DNA from: Nocardia sp. BMG51109
Lineage (GTDB): Bacteria; Actinomycetota; Actinomycetes; Mycobacteriales; Mycobacteriaceae
DNA: 64,000 bases
NCBI RefSeq assembly: GCF_000526215.1
Contig: NZ_JAFQ01000004.1
Span: 1,674,001 to 1,738,000, forward strand
Reading direction: 5' to 3'
In this document: positions 45,111 to 54,540 of the stretch, piece by piece
Layout: each line of letters opens with the position of its first letter
How positions within the stretch are numbered: the first letter of the stretch is position 1
The notes under the pieces: generated by a model
Told to the model about the DNA's origin: nothing
Seen by the model: only the letters and a program-made list of their open reading frames with translations
The model's database searches: none
Translations under genes and position numbers: made by a program

Positions 45111-46613
45111 ATGCACAACGACGGCACGGCGCTAGCGGACGGCATCTCACCAGCGAATACCTCCCCTGAGACACCGACGCCCGGCACCGGCGCCACGCAG
45201 GAGGTACCGGTGGGCGCGAACGAGGCGACCGACCCGGCATCGCCACGGGTACCGGATCCGACCACGGCGACGGCGATCGCGGCCGCGGTGCGCGACGGTG
45301 CGTTGCGGCCCGAGCAGATCGTCGAGTCCGCACTCGATCGCATCCGGGCCGGGGACCCGAAGGTCGACGCCTTCAGCCTGGTTCGCGGCGAGCGGGCCCG
45401 GGCCGAGGCCGCGGAGCTGGCCGACCGGCCGGACCTCGACATGCTGCCGCTGGCCGGTGTGCCGCTCGCCGTCAAGAACAACATCGACGTCGCGGGCGAG
45501 GTGACCCTGGCCGGATCGCTGGCCGGTGATCGACAGCCTGCCGCGGCGGACCATCCGGTCGTGCGACGACTGCGCGCGGCCGGGGCGGTGATCGTCGGGC
45601 TCACCGAGACACCGGAGTTCGGGCTGTGGGGCACGACCGACACGCCCGAACGAATCGCCCGCTCACCCTGGAACATTCGCTACAGCGCGGGCGGTTCGTC
45701 GGGTGGCTCGGGAGCCGCCGTGGGCGCCGGCCTGGTGCCCGTGGCGCACGGCAACGACGGCCTGGGGTCGGTCCGCATCCCGGCCGCCTGCTGTGGCGTC
45801 GTGGGGGTCAAGCCGGGCCGCGGCGTGGTACCCGCCGAAGTCGGCCTGGACTCCTGGGACGGGATGACCGAGAACGGCGTGCTGGCGACCACGGTCGCCG
45901 ACGCCGCGCTGATGCTGTCGGTGCTGGCCGACCGTCCCGCGCTGGCCGAACTGGATCCCCCGGCGCAGTTGCGCATAGGCGTGACGGTCACCGCGCCGTC
46001 GCCGCTGCTGCGGGTGGACCCGCGGTGGGCGGGCGCGGCACGCACGGCGGCGCAGACCGCCGCGGCCGCCGGACATGTCGTGGCGGATGCCGATCTGCCC
46101 GACGCCGGCGCACCGACCGCGCTGGCGCTGCGCTGGCTGGCCAACCCGGTGCGCGAGGCCGCCGCGCTGCCGAATCCCCGGCTGCTACAGCGGCGCACCC
46201 GCGCACATCTGGCCCTCGGCCGGGCGGTGCTGCGCACCGGACTGGTCCGCCCCGGACAGATCGACCGCATCGAGTCCCGGCTGCTGGATTACTTCGACGA
46301 CCACGACGTGGTGCTCACGCCCACACTCGCCGCCGCGCCACCGCGCGCGGCCGCCTGGCACCGCCGGGGCTGGGTCGCCAACGCATGGACCAGCATTCGC
46401 TTCGCGCCCTTCACCGCGCTGTGGAATCTCGTCGGCTGGCCGGCACTGAGTGTGCCGATGGGCATCCATCCCCGCACCGGAACCCCGCTCGCCGCACAGT
46501 TGGCCGGTCCACCGGGAAGCGAATCCACCCTGCTGCGCCTGGCCGCTCAGCTCGAGGCCGCACGCCCCTGGCGACGGGTCGCCGGCGCGCCCGGAGACTC
46601 CGCTCAGTCCTGA
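45111..46613 (+). CDS. amidase signature enzyme
   Basis: A 500-residue amidase-signature hydrolase. The Ser-cisSer-Lys triad is visible: Lys122 in AVKNNIDV, Ser197 in [10 protein letters not shown] and nucleophile Ser220 in [11 protein letters not shown]. The first 50 residues are low complexity; ATG 45111 is chosen. It is not GatA-like by context (no gatC or gatB). Its end overlaps the convergent LysR gene by 10 bp. Confidence 0.92.
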   Translation: MHNDGTALADGISPANTSPETPTPGTGATQEVPVGANEATDPASPRVPDPTTATAIAAAVRDGALRPEQIVESALDRIRAGDPKVDAFSLVRGERARAEAAELADRPDLDMLPLAGVPLAVKNNIDVAGEVTLAGSLAGDRQPAAADHPVVRRLRAAGAVIVGLTETPEFGLWGTTDTPERIARSPWNIRYSAGGSSGGSGAAVGAGLVPVAHGNDGLGSVRIPAACCGVVGVKPGRGVVPAEVGLDSWDGMTENGVLATTVADAALMLSVLADRPALAELDPPAQLRIGVTVTAPSPLLRVDPRWAGAARTAAQTAAAAGHVVADADLPDAGAPTALALRWLANPVREAAALPNPRLLQRRTRAHLALGRAVLRTGLVRPGQIDRIESRLLDYFDDHDVVLTPTLAAAPPRAAAWHRRGWVANAWTSIRFAPFTALWNLVGWPALSVPMGIHPRTGTPLAAQLAGPPGSESTLLRLAAQLEAARPWRRVAGAPGDSAQS

Positions 46614-47488
46614 GCCTTGTCCGGCGCGCCGAATCCGCCGGCGAGCACGCGGTTGGCGAAATCGAGGATCGTCGGCCGATCGTCGTCGGCCCGCCAGGCC
46701 ACCGCCAGCTCGCACGGCGGCAGCCCGGTCACCGGGCGCGCCGACAATCCGGGCCACCGATACATCGGCACGTTGTTCTCCGCCAGCAGGCAGACGCCCA
46801 GGCCCAGACTCACGGCCTCGAGGCGCTCCTCCGCCGTCGCCGCCTCGCCGCCGATCTTCGGCTGCCGGCCGCCGCGGGCGTCGTTGCCCAGCCAGAACTC
46901 GCGCGCGGCGCCGGCCTCCGGGGGCATCGCGACGAACGGCTCGTGGGCCAGGTCGGCGAATTCGATCGCCTCCCGCTCGGCCAGCGGATGATTCTCCGGT
47001 AGCAGCACCCACCGCGGCTCGGTGCGCAGCACCTGCCAGCGGTACCGGCCGGCGTCGGGGACCGGCAGCCAGGTCAGCGCCAGATCGGCCTGACGCCCGG
47101 ACAGCCCGCTGGAGGGATCGGTCCACGACGCCGAGTGCAGCGCCAGCCGGTGCCCGCTGGCGCTTTCCAGATCGGCGATCAGGCCGCGGCCGATCGAACT
47201 CTGAATTCCCACCCGCAGCACCTCGCCCGCCTCCTGCAGGGCGACGTTGGTGACCTCCCACAGCTCGAGAATCTTGCGCGCACCCTCGAGCAATTCCTTA
47301 CCGGCCACGGTCAGCGCGACACTGCGCTGATTCCGGTCGAACAGCACCACGTCGAGCTGCCGCTCGAGCTGGCGGATCTGCCGCGAGAGGGTGGGTTGAG
47401 CGATGTGCAGCCGCTGAGCGGCATTCGTGAAGTGCAGTTCCTCAGCGACGGCGACGAAATACCGCAAGTCGCGCAAATGCGGGTCCAT
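46604..47488 (-). CDS. LysR-family transcriptional regulator
   Basis: A 294-residue LysR protein: winged helix-turn-helix (residues 1-60, LHFTNAAQRLHIAQPTLSRQ) and a substrate-binding domain from about 88. LysR proteins usually respond to small ligands and control neighbouring genes; the convergent amidase is a candidate target but not a divergent one. It is preceded by an unusually AT-rich 390-bp region with a CRP-type site. Confidence 0.93.
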   Translation of the reverse strand: MDPHLRDLRYFVAVAEELHFTNAAQRLHIAQPTLSRQIRQLERQLDVVLFDRNQRSVALTVAGKELLEGARKILELWEVTNVALQEAGEVLRVGIQSSIGRGLIADLESASGHRLALHSASWTDPSSGLSGRQADLALTWLPVPDAGRYRWQVLRTEPRWVLLPENHPLAEREAIEFADLAHEPFVAMPPEAGAAREFWLGNDARGGRQPKIGGEAATAEERLEAVSLGLGVCLLAENNVPMYRWPGLSARPVTGLPPCELAVAWRADDDRPTILDFANRVLAGGFGAPDKAQD

Positions 47489-47876
47489 AGCCCCTTGCTA
47501 TCAGAATCGGTTCTAAAAATCCAGCTGGTTCAGACCTCAAAGTTTAAAAGTTCGCCTGAAAACAGCCATCAGGTTTGTTACTGCCAGCATATTACCTAGA
47601 CAAAACGGGCGCACGGCCGCCTCCGCGAATTCGCAGAAAATCCAATCTTCAACCGACCCGGCGGGCCATAGAAGTAGGCGACCAGGAGTAATCCGGGCCA
47701 CTCCCCACCGGCGACAGATGAGTTTCCTCGCCCGCGATGCAGACCACCGGGTCTCAGCAACACTCGACACGCGGAGACACGCGGACAGTGCAATCAAACT
47801 GTGACATTTATCACACACATTGTGTGGCGCGACAAAACACGCCGAATGCGGTTAGTCGACCGGGCCCGCGGCCCGG
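47489..47876. other. AT-rich intergenic region between hpt and the LysR gene
   Basis: A 388-bp stretch of clearly lower GC than its surroundings (for example 47500-47610 with TCAAAGTTTAAAAGTTCG). It contains a consensus CRP-type palindrome and a second CACACA-T-TGTGTG palindrome. An open frame at 47537-47818 (minus) has no family resemblance and starts inside these sites. No convincing gene is seen; a small RNA or a long regulatory leader for the LysR gene is possible. Confidence 0.5.
47800..47815. promoter_or_regulatory. consensus CRP/FNR-family (CRP-type) binding site
   Basis: TGTGACATTTATCACA matches the TGTGA-N6-TCACA consensus of CRP, including the mycobacterial cAMP receptor protein. 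Right next to it, CACACA-T-TGTGTG (47814-47826) forms a second perfect palindrome. The site is 312 bp upstream of the LysR start and beyond the end of hpt, so its target is unclear. Confidence 0.65.
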
Positions 47877-48467
47877 TCACTCGCCGCTGTACACCTTGGG
47901 ATCCAGCGTGCCGATGTACGGCAGGTCCCGGAAGCGCTCGGCATAGTCCAGCCCGTAACCGACCACGAATTCGTTGGGGATGTCGAACCCCACGTGCGCG
48001 ACCTCGACCTGGGAGCGCAGCGCGTCGGGCTTGCGCAGCAGCGTCACCACCTCGAGCGAGGCCGGGTTGCGGCTGGACAGATTGCGCTGCAGCCACGACA
48101 GCGTGAGACCGGAGTCGATGATGTCCTCGACGATCAGCACGTGCCGCCCGGCGATGTCCTTGTCCAGGTCCTTGAGGATGCGCACCACGCCCGACGAGGA
48201 CGTGGACGATCCGTAGGAGGACACCGCCATGAACTCCATCTGGGTCGGAATGGGCAGCGCCCGAGCCAGATCGGTCATGAAGAAGATCGCGCCCTTGAGC
48301 ACGCCCACCAACAGCAGATCGCCCTCGGGCCCGATCGAGGAGCTCGTCCCGCCGGCCCCTGCGGCATCTCCCGCATAGCGTTTCGCGATCAGCTCGGCCA
48401 GTTCCTCGACCTTCGCCTTGATCTGTTCCTCGGTGATCAGCACCGACGCGATGTCGTCCCCGTACAC
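47877..48467 (-). CDS. hpt: hypoxanthine phosphoribosyltransferase
   Basis: A 196-residue purine-salvage enzyme. The PRPP-binding motif is [14 protein letters not shown]; also [20 protein letters not shown] and [20 protein letters not shown]. It converts hypoxanthine/guanine to IMP/GMP. A roughly 15-residue Gly/Ala/Ser-rich insert follows YAGDAAGAG. The order hpt-tilS-metalloprotease-dacB with divergent ppa is conserved with M. tuberculosis. Confidence 0.97.
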   Translation of the reverse strand: MYGDDIASVLITEEQIKAKVEELAELIAKRYAGDAAGAGGTSSSIGPEGDLLLVGVLKGAIFFMTDLARALPIPTQMEFMAVSSYGSSTSSSGVVRILKDLDKDIAGRHVLIVEDIIDSGLTLSWLQRNLSSRNPASLEVVTLLRKPDALRSQVEVAHVGFDIPNEFVVGYGLDYAERFRDLPYIGTLDPKVYSGE

Positions 48468-48523
48468 GTGCGCTGGTTTCCCTTCACTGAAGTCCGATCA
48501 CGGCGCCGGCGCCACCGGGATCA

Positions 48524-49540
48524 CTATCGTGCAAAACGCAGGGTCAGCTTCCCATGTTCGCGCGTGGCAACCAACCGGATCCCCGGCTTTCCGCCGCCGA
48601 CGGCGACTCCGCCCTGTCCGCGCCAATCCGTGACCAGCGCATCCACGGCGCGTAAATGCTTGTCGGTCAACGCCTTTGCGCCCCCAGCCAACAACCAGGC
48701 ACGGATGGCGCGCCGACGCAATGCCGCGGGGGCAGTGGTGAGAGTCTCTATCGACAACTCCGGACCGTCGGTCGCGGTGTCCAGCAACTGCCCGGCAAGC
48801 ATATCGAGGACGTCGCCGTCCTCGCGTAGCTGTTCCGCGGTGCGGGCCAGCGCCGTCGCCACGCCGCCGCCGAGCACCTCCTCCAGCTGCGGCAGCACCT
48901 CGGTCCGCAGCCGCACCCGGGTGAACTCGGTCGCCCGGTTGTGCGGATCCTCGTACGGGTGGAGCCCCAGATCCGCGCACAACTGCCGGGTAGCCTCGCG
49001 CCGCACCCGCAGCAGCGGGCGCCCCCACGGGTCGGAGAACTCGGCCATCCCCCGGATCGACCGCGCACCGGAACCGCGCGCCAGGCCCAGCAGTACGGTT
49101 TCGGCCTGATCGTCGAGGGTGTGGCCGAGCAGTACCGGAAGCCCCTCGCGGGCCTCGTCGAGCGCGGCGTATCTGGCCTGCCGGGCCGCCGCCTCCAGGC
49201 CGCCGTCGTCACCCACCTCGACCGGGAGCACCCGGACCGCCCGGCAGCCCAGCGATTCCGCCGCCGCGGCCGCCTCCGCGGCCACTCGGTCCGAACCCGT
49301 CTGCAGCCCGTGATCGACGATCAGGGCGTCGACCACCTCGGCCTCGGCGAGCGCGGCCGCGGTCAGCGCCAGCGAGTCGGCGCCGCCGGACAGCGCCACC
49401 GCGACCACACCGGTGGGTGCATACCGCGCCAGCCAGTCCCGCAGCGCGTGCCGCAGATCCAGAGCCGCCGACGTACGCGGCAGCGGCCGTCCTCCGGCGG
49501 GCGCCGCCGACGTCCTGCGGGATGCGCCCGGCGGCCCCAT
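48524..49540 (-). CDS. tilS: tRNA(Ile)-lysidine synthetase
   Basis: A 338-residue N-type ATP pyrophosphatase with the PP-loop SGGADS (51-56), DALIVDHGLQTGS and GHTLDDQAETVLLGLARGSG. It modifies C34 of tRNA-Ile to lysidine. ATG 49540 is 1 bp from the stop of the metalloprotease gene. It has the short actinobacterial form with a reduced C-terminal domain. Confidence 0.97.
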   Translation of the reverse strand: MGPPGASRRTSAAPAGGRPLPRTSAALDLRHALRDWLARYAPTGVVAVALSGGADSLALTAAALAEAEVVDALIVDHGLQTGSDRVAAEAAAAAESLGCRAVRVLPVEVGDDGGLEAAARQARYAALDEAREGLPVLLGHTLDDQAETVLLGLARGSGARSIRGMAEFSDPWGRPLLRVRREATRQLCADLGLHPYEDPHNRATEFTRVRLRTEVLPQLEEVLGGGVATALARTAEQLREDGDVLDMLAGQLLDTATDGPELSIETLTTAPAALRRRAIRAWLLAGGAKALTDKHLRAVDALVTDWRGQGGVAVGGGKPGIRLVATREHGKLTLRFAR

Positions 49541-49541
49541 C

Positions 49542-50702
49542 TCAGCCGAGTACCCGAGCGATCCAGCGCTGTGGTTCGCCGATCTCGTCGGTGCGCGGCA
49601 GCGTGTCGCCGTCGGTCCACACCGTGTTGAACCGCTGCATGCCGACCGTGCCGACCACCTCGTCGACGAACGCCTTGCCGCGCACGTACTGGGCCACCTT
49701 GGCGTCCACCCCGAGCAGGGCACGCAGCAACCGCTGCAACGGATTTCCGGGCCGGCGCCGACGCTGGTCGAAGGCCCGCCGGATCTGCTCGACCGAGGGG
49801 ATCACCGCCGGGCCGACCGCGTCCATCACGTGGTCGGCGTGGCCCTCGAGCAGCGTGCCGAGCATCAGCAGCCGGTCCAGCGCCTCGCGCTGCGGCGGCG
49901 CCTGGGTGACCCGCAGCAGTCCCAGTACGCCGCGATCGGCGGGATCGTCGCTGTGTTCCCGGGTGCCGCGGCGCCGCTCGCGCACCGCGTCCAGCACCCG
50001 CGACAGCATCTCGTCGAGCGGCTCGTCACCGACCTCGCCGAGCACCTCGACGTTGCGCTTCATATAGCCGGCCAGCCAGGGCGCCGAGGAGAACTGCACC
50101 CGGTGTGTCACCTCGTGCAGGCACACCCAGAGCCGGAAATCGCTGGGGGACACGCCGAGTGCCCGTTCCACGCCCACGATGTTGGGCGCCACCAGCAGCA
50201 GCGTGCCGTCCGGCCCGCTGAACGGGTCGTACTGGCCGAGAATCGCGGTGGACAGGAACGCCAGCATCGCGCCGGCCTGCACACCCGCGGGCTTGCCGGT
50301 GAACCGGCCGCGGTCGGGATCGGGGTCGCCGATCAGCTGCGCCATCGAGTCCGCGGCCGCGCCGATCCAGCCGGGCCGGTCCACGATGCGCGCCTCCGGC
50401 ACCGCCCGGTCGTCGGCCAGCAGGCTCACCTCTCGCACCGGGGATTCGGCGCGGGCGGAGGCCGCCGACAGCTCCTCGACCACCTGTTCTGCGGAGTAGC
50501 GCGTGGTGCGCGGGCCCGACGGCACCAGCGCCGCACCGGTTCGGGCGGCCAGCGCCCAGTCGACCGCACCGGCCATGGCGGGGCGGCGGGACGTGAGGGG
50601 CGTGGCCTCGGTCGCGGCGTCGACCATCACCTGCTCGGAACGGTCGGGGGTCTGGTCGCGGGCCGCCCCGTCGTCCGGGGCGGCATCACCGGGTCCGGTC
50701 AT
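49542..50702 (-). CDS. zinc-dependent metalloprotease, coenzyme F420 biosynthesis-associated family (DUF2342)
   Basis: A 386-residue putative zincin. The motif HEVTH (196-200) is followed by a helical domain containing LLEGHADHVMDAVG, which provides a further ligand. This is the Rv3626c family. Family naming refers to co-occurrence with F420 biosynthesis; no activity is established. ATG 50702 is 13 bp after the dacB stop; ATG 50756 would overlap dacB by 41 bp. Confidence 0.88.
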   Translation of the reverse strand: MTGPGDAAPDDGAARDQTPDRSEQVMVDAATEATPLTSRRPAMAGAVDWALAARTGAALVPSGPRTTRYSAEQVVEELSAASARAESPVREVSLLADDRAVPEARIVDRPGWIGAAADSMAQLIGDPDPDRGRFTGKPAGVQAGAMLAFLSTAILGQYDPFSGPDGTLLLVAPNIVGVERALGVSPSDFRLWVCLHEVTHRVQFSSAPWLAGYMKRNVEVLGEVGDEPLDEMLSRVLDAVRERRRGTREHSDDPADRGVLGLLRVTQAPPQREALDRLLMLGTLLEGHADHVMDAVGPAVIPSVEQIRRAFDQRRRRPGNPLQRLLRALLGVDAKVAQYVRGKAFVDEVVGTVGMQRFNTVWTDGDTLPRTDEIGEPQRWIARVLG

Positions 50703-50715
50703 CGTCTTCCCAACG

Positions 50716-52221
50716 TCAGGAGCATCCACATCTGCGCAGTCCGGCGGCGATGGCATCCAACGCCGGCCGGCTCGCCTCCGGTGGCCGGTCGTTCGACATC
50801 AGCGCGAACGTCAGCACGCGACCATCGCTGTCCAGGACATACCCTGCCAACGCGCTCGATACCGACAGAGTTCCGGTCTTCGCTCGCACCCAACCCGCGC
50901 CGGTGCGGTCGGCCGGGGTCACGAAGCGGTCGGCCAGTGACCCGCTGCCCGCCGCGACCGGCAGATAATCCAGCAACGGCGCCAGCGGCGAACCGGTCCC
51001 CGTCGATCCGTCGGCGGCCGTCGTTCCGGTGGTGTCACCCTGTCCCGCGGCACCGCCTGTTGCCGTCGCACCGCCCGTTCCCGTCGTAGTGCCGGAACCG
51101 GGCTGCGGTGCCGCCGCCTCCACCAGAATGCGGTCCAGCAGCCGCGCCGGAACCCGGTCGTCGGTCGAGAGCCCGCTGTTGTCCAGCATGGTCGTGCCGG
51201 TGGTGTCGAACCCCGCGGCGTTCAACGCGGTCACCATGGCGGTGGCCGCCCCGGCGAAGGACTGCTCGTTCCCGGTGACGGTCGCGACCTCGCGGCCGAT
51301 CGTCTCCGCCAGCACGTCGTCGGAGTGGATCATCATCTCGCTCAGGCGATCCCGCAGCGGTGCCGACTGCACCTGCGCGACCTCGGCCGCCCCGGCCGGT
51401 GCGCGGCCCGAACGCACCCGGCCCGGATCGATCCCCAGTTCCGCCGCCAGCCGCCGACCGGCGTCCAGCGCGGGAGTCGGTGTGCGAGGCGAGTATTCGA
51501 CCAGCGGATCCAGTCGGCCGCCGTCGATCATCACCGGCTCGATCGGGGCCCAGGAGCCGCCGGCGATATCGGCCGGATCCCAGCCCGACGGCGAGGTCGG
51601 GCCGGTGTACAGGGACGTGTCCACCACGATCGTGTCGGCTTGGCGGCCGGACGCGCGGATCTGCTGCACCAGATCGGACAGCCGTGGCCCGTTGCGGTAG
51701 TAGCCCTTGCCGTCGGCCTGCGCGGTCAGGGTGGGGTCGCCCCCGCCCACCAGCACCAGTTCGTTCGGGCTCGCACCCGCCACCACCCTGGTCGAGACGC
51801 GGTGCTCGGGCGGCGCGACGAGCAGGGCCGCGGCGGCGGTCATCACCTTCGCCGTGGAGGCCGGGATGACCGGCTTGCCGGGATCGACGCTCCACAGCGT
51901 GGTACGCGTGTCGGGGTCGCTGACCGAGGCGCTGAACGCGCCGAGATCCGGGTTGCCGGCCACCGGCGCGAGCGCGGCCGCAAGCCCCTGCGGACTGGGG
52001 CCAGGCTTCGTCGACGAGGCGGTAGCCGGCTGCGCGGCCGGCCGCAGCGGCGCGGGAGCCGCCGCGATCTGTAGGCCGCCGTGCCGGAATTCCTCGGTCC
52101 ACGGGCGCACCGTGACCAGAACCACGGCGGCGGCCACCGCCACCACGATCACCACCAGCCCGGTGAGCACACCGATCCAGATGTTGCGCCGCCGCCGAGC
52201 GGGCGGCCCACCCATATCCAT
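50716..52221 (-). CDS. dacB: D-alanyl-D-alanine carboxypeptidase/endopeptidase (PBP4 type)
   Basis: A 501-residue class C penicillin-binding protein anchored by one N-terminal helix (about 13-37). SxxK is Ser122-Thr-Ala-Lys125 and KTG is Lys448-Gly450. The second motif reads Ser300-Asp-Asp302 in HSDDVLAE where SxN is expected. A Gly/Thr-rich insert of about 40 residues (372-411) precedes the KTG domain. It trims or cleaves peptidoglycan stem peptides outside the membrane. ATG 52221 is supported by GAGGAAAT just upstream; ATG 52239 is less likely. Confidence 0.93.
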   Translation of the reverse strand: MDMGGPPARRRRNIWIGVLTGLVVIVVAVAAAVVLVTVRPWTEEFRHGGLQIAAAPAPLRPAAQPATASSTKPGPSPQGLAAALAPVAGNPDLGAFSASVSDPDTRTTLWSVDPGKPVIPASTAKVMTAAAALLVAPPEHRVSTRVVAGASPNELVLVGGGDPTLTAQADGKGYYRNGPRLSDLVQQIRASGRQADTIVVDTSLYTGPTSPSGWDPADIAGGSWAPIEPVMIDGGRLDPLVEYSPRTPTPALDAGRRLAAELGIDPGRVRSGRAPAGAAEVAQVQSAPLRDRLSEMMIHSDDVLAETIGREVATVTGNEQSFAGAATAMVTALNAAGFDTTGTTMLDNSGLSTDDRVPARLLDRILVEAAAPQPGSGTTTGTGGATATGGAAGQGDTTGTTAADGSTGTGSPLAPLLDYLPVAAGSGSLADRFVTPADRTGAGWVRAKTGTLSVSSALAGYVLDSDGRVLTFALMSNDRPPEASRPALDAIAAGLRRCGCS

Positions 52222-52465
52222 ATTTCCTCGATCTACCACGTGATCGCGTTCTCCCTCGGCACCCGTGACAGGGTCGCATCGCGACAGGTTTCACCGGACC
52301 CCGGTCCCTGCCGCACCCATGCGCCCGCGGACCACACTATCCTCACTTCGCCGGCGTTCCCCCGCACGAGCTGGCGAGTCGGGAGCGACGGGCCCGGCCA
52401 CGGCTCGAGCCACCGCGGAGCCCGCGGACGCCGCACCGACACAGGCACCAGATTAAGGAGACGAC

Positions 52466-52957
52466 GTGGAGTTCGACGTCACCATCGAGATCCCCAAGGG
52501 ACAGCGCAACAAGTACGAGGTCGACCACGAGACCGGTCGGGTGCGTCTGGATCGCTACCTCTACACGCCGATGGTCTACCCGGCCGACTACGGCTACATC
52601 GAGAACAGCCTCGGTTCCGACGGCGATCCGCTCGACTGCCTGGTGCTGCTGCCCGAATCCGTATTCCCCGGCGTGATCGTCGAGGCCCGCCCGGTCGGCG
52701 TGCTGCTGATGAGCGACGAGGCCGGCGGCGACGAGAAGATCGTGGCGGTGCCCGCGGGCGACAAGCGCTGGGACCACATCCAGGAGGTCTCCGACGTCGG
52801 CGAGTTCGAGCGCAAGGCGATCGGGCACTTCTTCGAGCACTACAAGGACCTGGAACCGGGCAAGTGGGTCAAGGTCGACGGCTGGGACGGCCGGGCCAAG
52901 GCCGAGACCCTGGTCGAGGAGGCCTTCGCCCGGCTGAAGGAGCAGGGCAGCCACTGA
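52466..52957 (+). CDS. ppa: inorganic pyrophosphatase
   Basis: A 163-residue family I soluble pyrophosphatase. The metal site is in [13 protein letters not shown] and in the following [11 protein letters not shown]; the N-terminal [20 protein letters not shown] is standard. GTG 52466 has AAGGAGA at 4 nt. It is divergent from dacB as in Rv3627c-Rv3628. Confidence 0.98.
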   Translation: MEFDVTIEIPKGQRNKYEVDHETGRVRLDRYLYTPMVYPADYGYIENSLGSDGDPLDCLVLLPESVFPGVIVEARPVGVLLMSDEAGGDEKIVAVPAGDKRWDHIQEVSDVGEFERKAIGHFFEHYKDLEPGKWVKVDGWDGRAKAETLVEEAFARLKEQGSH

Positions 52958-52969
52958 CGAACCGGCACC

Positions 52970-53002
52970 CGGTGGGAGTTCCGGAGCATCCGGCTCCCAC
53001 CG
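52970..53002. terminator. convergent terminator hairpin, ppa / crotonase
   Basis: CGGTGGGAG (52970-52978) pairs with CTCCCACCG (52994-53002); the loop itself contains CCGG...CCGG. It sits between the convergent ppa and crotonase genes. Confidence 0.65.
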
Positions 53003-53011
53003 CGCGCCGTC

Positions 53012-53833
53012 TCACCGGCCCTTGAACTCCGGCGACCGCTTCTCGAAGACGGCCTGGATGGCCTCGGTGAGATCCTCCGACGGCAGGAACGCCGCGTTCC
53101 ACGCCGACACGTAGCGCAGCCCGTCGGCGACCCGTCCGGCCTTCGGCTGGTCCAGCACGTCCTTCACGCCCTGCACCACCAGCGGCGGGTTGGCGGCGAT
53201 CTCGCGGGCCAGTGCGTGCGCGGCGTCCAGCGCCGCCGCCTGATCCGGGTACACGTCGTTGACCAGGCCGATCTTCTCCGCCCGCGCGGCGTCGATGTCC
53301 TTGCCGGTGTAGGCGAGTTCGCGCAGCTGGCCCTCCCCGATGATGCCGGGCAGCCGGTGCAGCGAGCCGACGTCGGCCACGATGGCCACCTTGGCCTCGC
53401 GCAGGCTGAACGTCGCCTCGGCGCTCGCCACCCGGATATCGGCGGCGGCGATCAGATCCAGCCCGCCACCGACGCACCAGCCGGAGACCGCGGCGATCAC
53501 CGGCTTGCGGCAGTCGGCGACGGCGGTCACCGCGGCCTGCAGCCGCCGGATGTCGATCAGGAAGTCGGTGCGCGGGGCCGCCAGGGCCTTGTCGGCCAGC
53601 AGCGGGCCGAACGTCGGGCTCATCGCCTGCAGATCGAGACCGTAGGAGAAATGCTTGCCCGAACCGGTCAGCACGATCGCGCGCACCTCCGGATCGGCCG
53701 CGAGTTCCCCGAAGACCAGCGGCAGTTCCCGCCAGAAGTCCGGGCCCATGGCATTGCCCTTACCCGGGCCGGTCAGCGTCACCTGCGCGACGTGGTCTTT
53801 GCTCTCCACAGTGAAGGCCGTCCATTCGGTCAT
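53012..53833 (-). CDS. enoyl-CoA hydratase/isomerase (ECH1-like)
   Basis: A 273-residue crotonase. Oxyanion-hole motifs KHFSYGLDLQAM and SGWCVGGGLDLIAAADIRVA are clear. The DVGSLHRLP segment and acidic residues nearby resemble the delta(3,5)-delta(2,4)-dienoyl-CoA isomerase (ECH1) type. ATG 53833 starts MTEWTAFTVES. Monocistronic. Confidence 0.9.
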   Translation of the reverse strand: MTEWTAFTVESKDHVAQVTLTGPGKGNAMGPDFWRELPLVFGELAADPEVRAIVLTGSGKHFSYGLDLQAMSPTFGPLLADKALAAPRTDFLIDIRRLQAAVTAVADCRKPVIAAVSGWCVGGGLDLIAAADIRVASAEATFSLREAKVAIVADVGSLHRLPGIIGEGQLRELAYTGKDIDAARAEKIGLVNDVYPDQAAALDAAHALAREIAANPPLVVQGVKDVLDQPKAGRVADGLRYVSAWNAAFLPSEDLTEAIQAVFEKRSPEFKGR

Positions 53834-53978
53834 TCGCCCAGCGTAACGACTCGGCCCGGAGCATCCGAACGCATGTAAAACCTGTGCAAATTCTGCGGCG
53901 GGCGGTGGCCGGCGATCCGGGCGCGGTGAGACCATCGGCTACTCAGGATTCGCCGCCACCGGTTACTCGGAGGCCACC

Positions 53979-54317
53979 ATGTTGATGCACAACGGCATCG
54001 GCCTGAATCGATTCAATTCGTTGTCCCGCAGCCGTGCCGTGCACGCCCTCTACGAATGCTGTTGCAGCGTGACGTGGGCGGAGAAGATCGCCGACGGCCG
54101 CCCCTACCCCGATCGGGCGACGTTGCTCACCGCAGCGGACGTCGAGCTGCTGGCACTGTCCGCGCCGGATCTGGATCGCATCGTCGATTCGCTTGCACAC
54201 GTCGATTCGCTTGCACACCAAGACGTTCCGGACCGCTCACCGCAGCGGCTGGTGCGGATCGCCCGCGAGCGGGTCGACCGAATGCTCGGGCCCGCCGACG
54301 GCTATCCCGACTACTGA
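53979..54317 (+). CDS. truncated OHCU-decarboxylase-like protein
   Basis: A 112-residue protein. It resembles the N-terminal part of 2-oxo-4-hydroxy-4-carboxy-5-ureidoimidazoline decarboxylase (ureide pathway): GLNRFNSL, ALYECCCSVTWAEKIADGRP, LLTAADVELLAL. The catalytic HPRIG segment that should follow is absent and an 18-bp tandem duplication (VDSLAH twice) stands there. The rest ends early (ERVDRMLGPADGYPDY). It may be an inactive paralogue with another role or a decaying gene. No other purine-catabolic gene is nearby. Confidence 0.65.
   Translation: MLMHNGIGLNRFNSLSRSRAVHALYECCCSVTWAEKIADGRPYPDRATLLTAADVELLALSAPDLDRIVDSLAHVDSLAHQDVPDRSPQRLVRIARERVDRMLGPADGYPDY
54183..54218 (+). repeat. 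18-bp tandem duplication inside the OHCU-like gene
   Basis: GTCGATTCGCTTGCACAC occurs twice head to tail (54183-54200, 54201-54218), adding six in-frame codons. Confidence 0.95.
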
Positions 54318-54349
54318 GCCGGTTCGACGCCGAATTCCCGGGGCCCCGG

Positions 54350-54385
54350 GCCGACATCGTGCGCAGGGCCGACATCGTGCGCAGG
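54350..54385 (+). repeat. 18-bp tandem duplication in the intergenic region
   Basis: GCCGACATCGTGCGCAGG occurs twice (54350-54367, 54368-54385), 130 bp from the other 18-bp duplication and unrelated to it in sequence. It lies upstream of the flavin reductase gene. Confidence 0.95.
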
Positions 54386-54540
54386 CCCTGGCCGCCCCGG
54401 GAACTTCCGGCACGGTCCGGGGACCGGCGATCGATGTGGATTGAGCCACGACCGCGAACACTCGCGCCCGGCCCGACGTAGGTTGGAACGGTGGATGAGT
54501 CAGCGATGCAACGTCCGCTGCCGGTCGGCCGGGTGGTGAC

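Noticed and set aside
47537..47818. 93-codon minus-strand ORF starting in the CRP-type site
   Set aside because: No ribosome-binding site, no family resemblance, and its start overlaps the regulatory palindrome; treated as non-coding.
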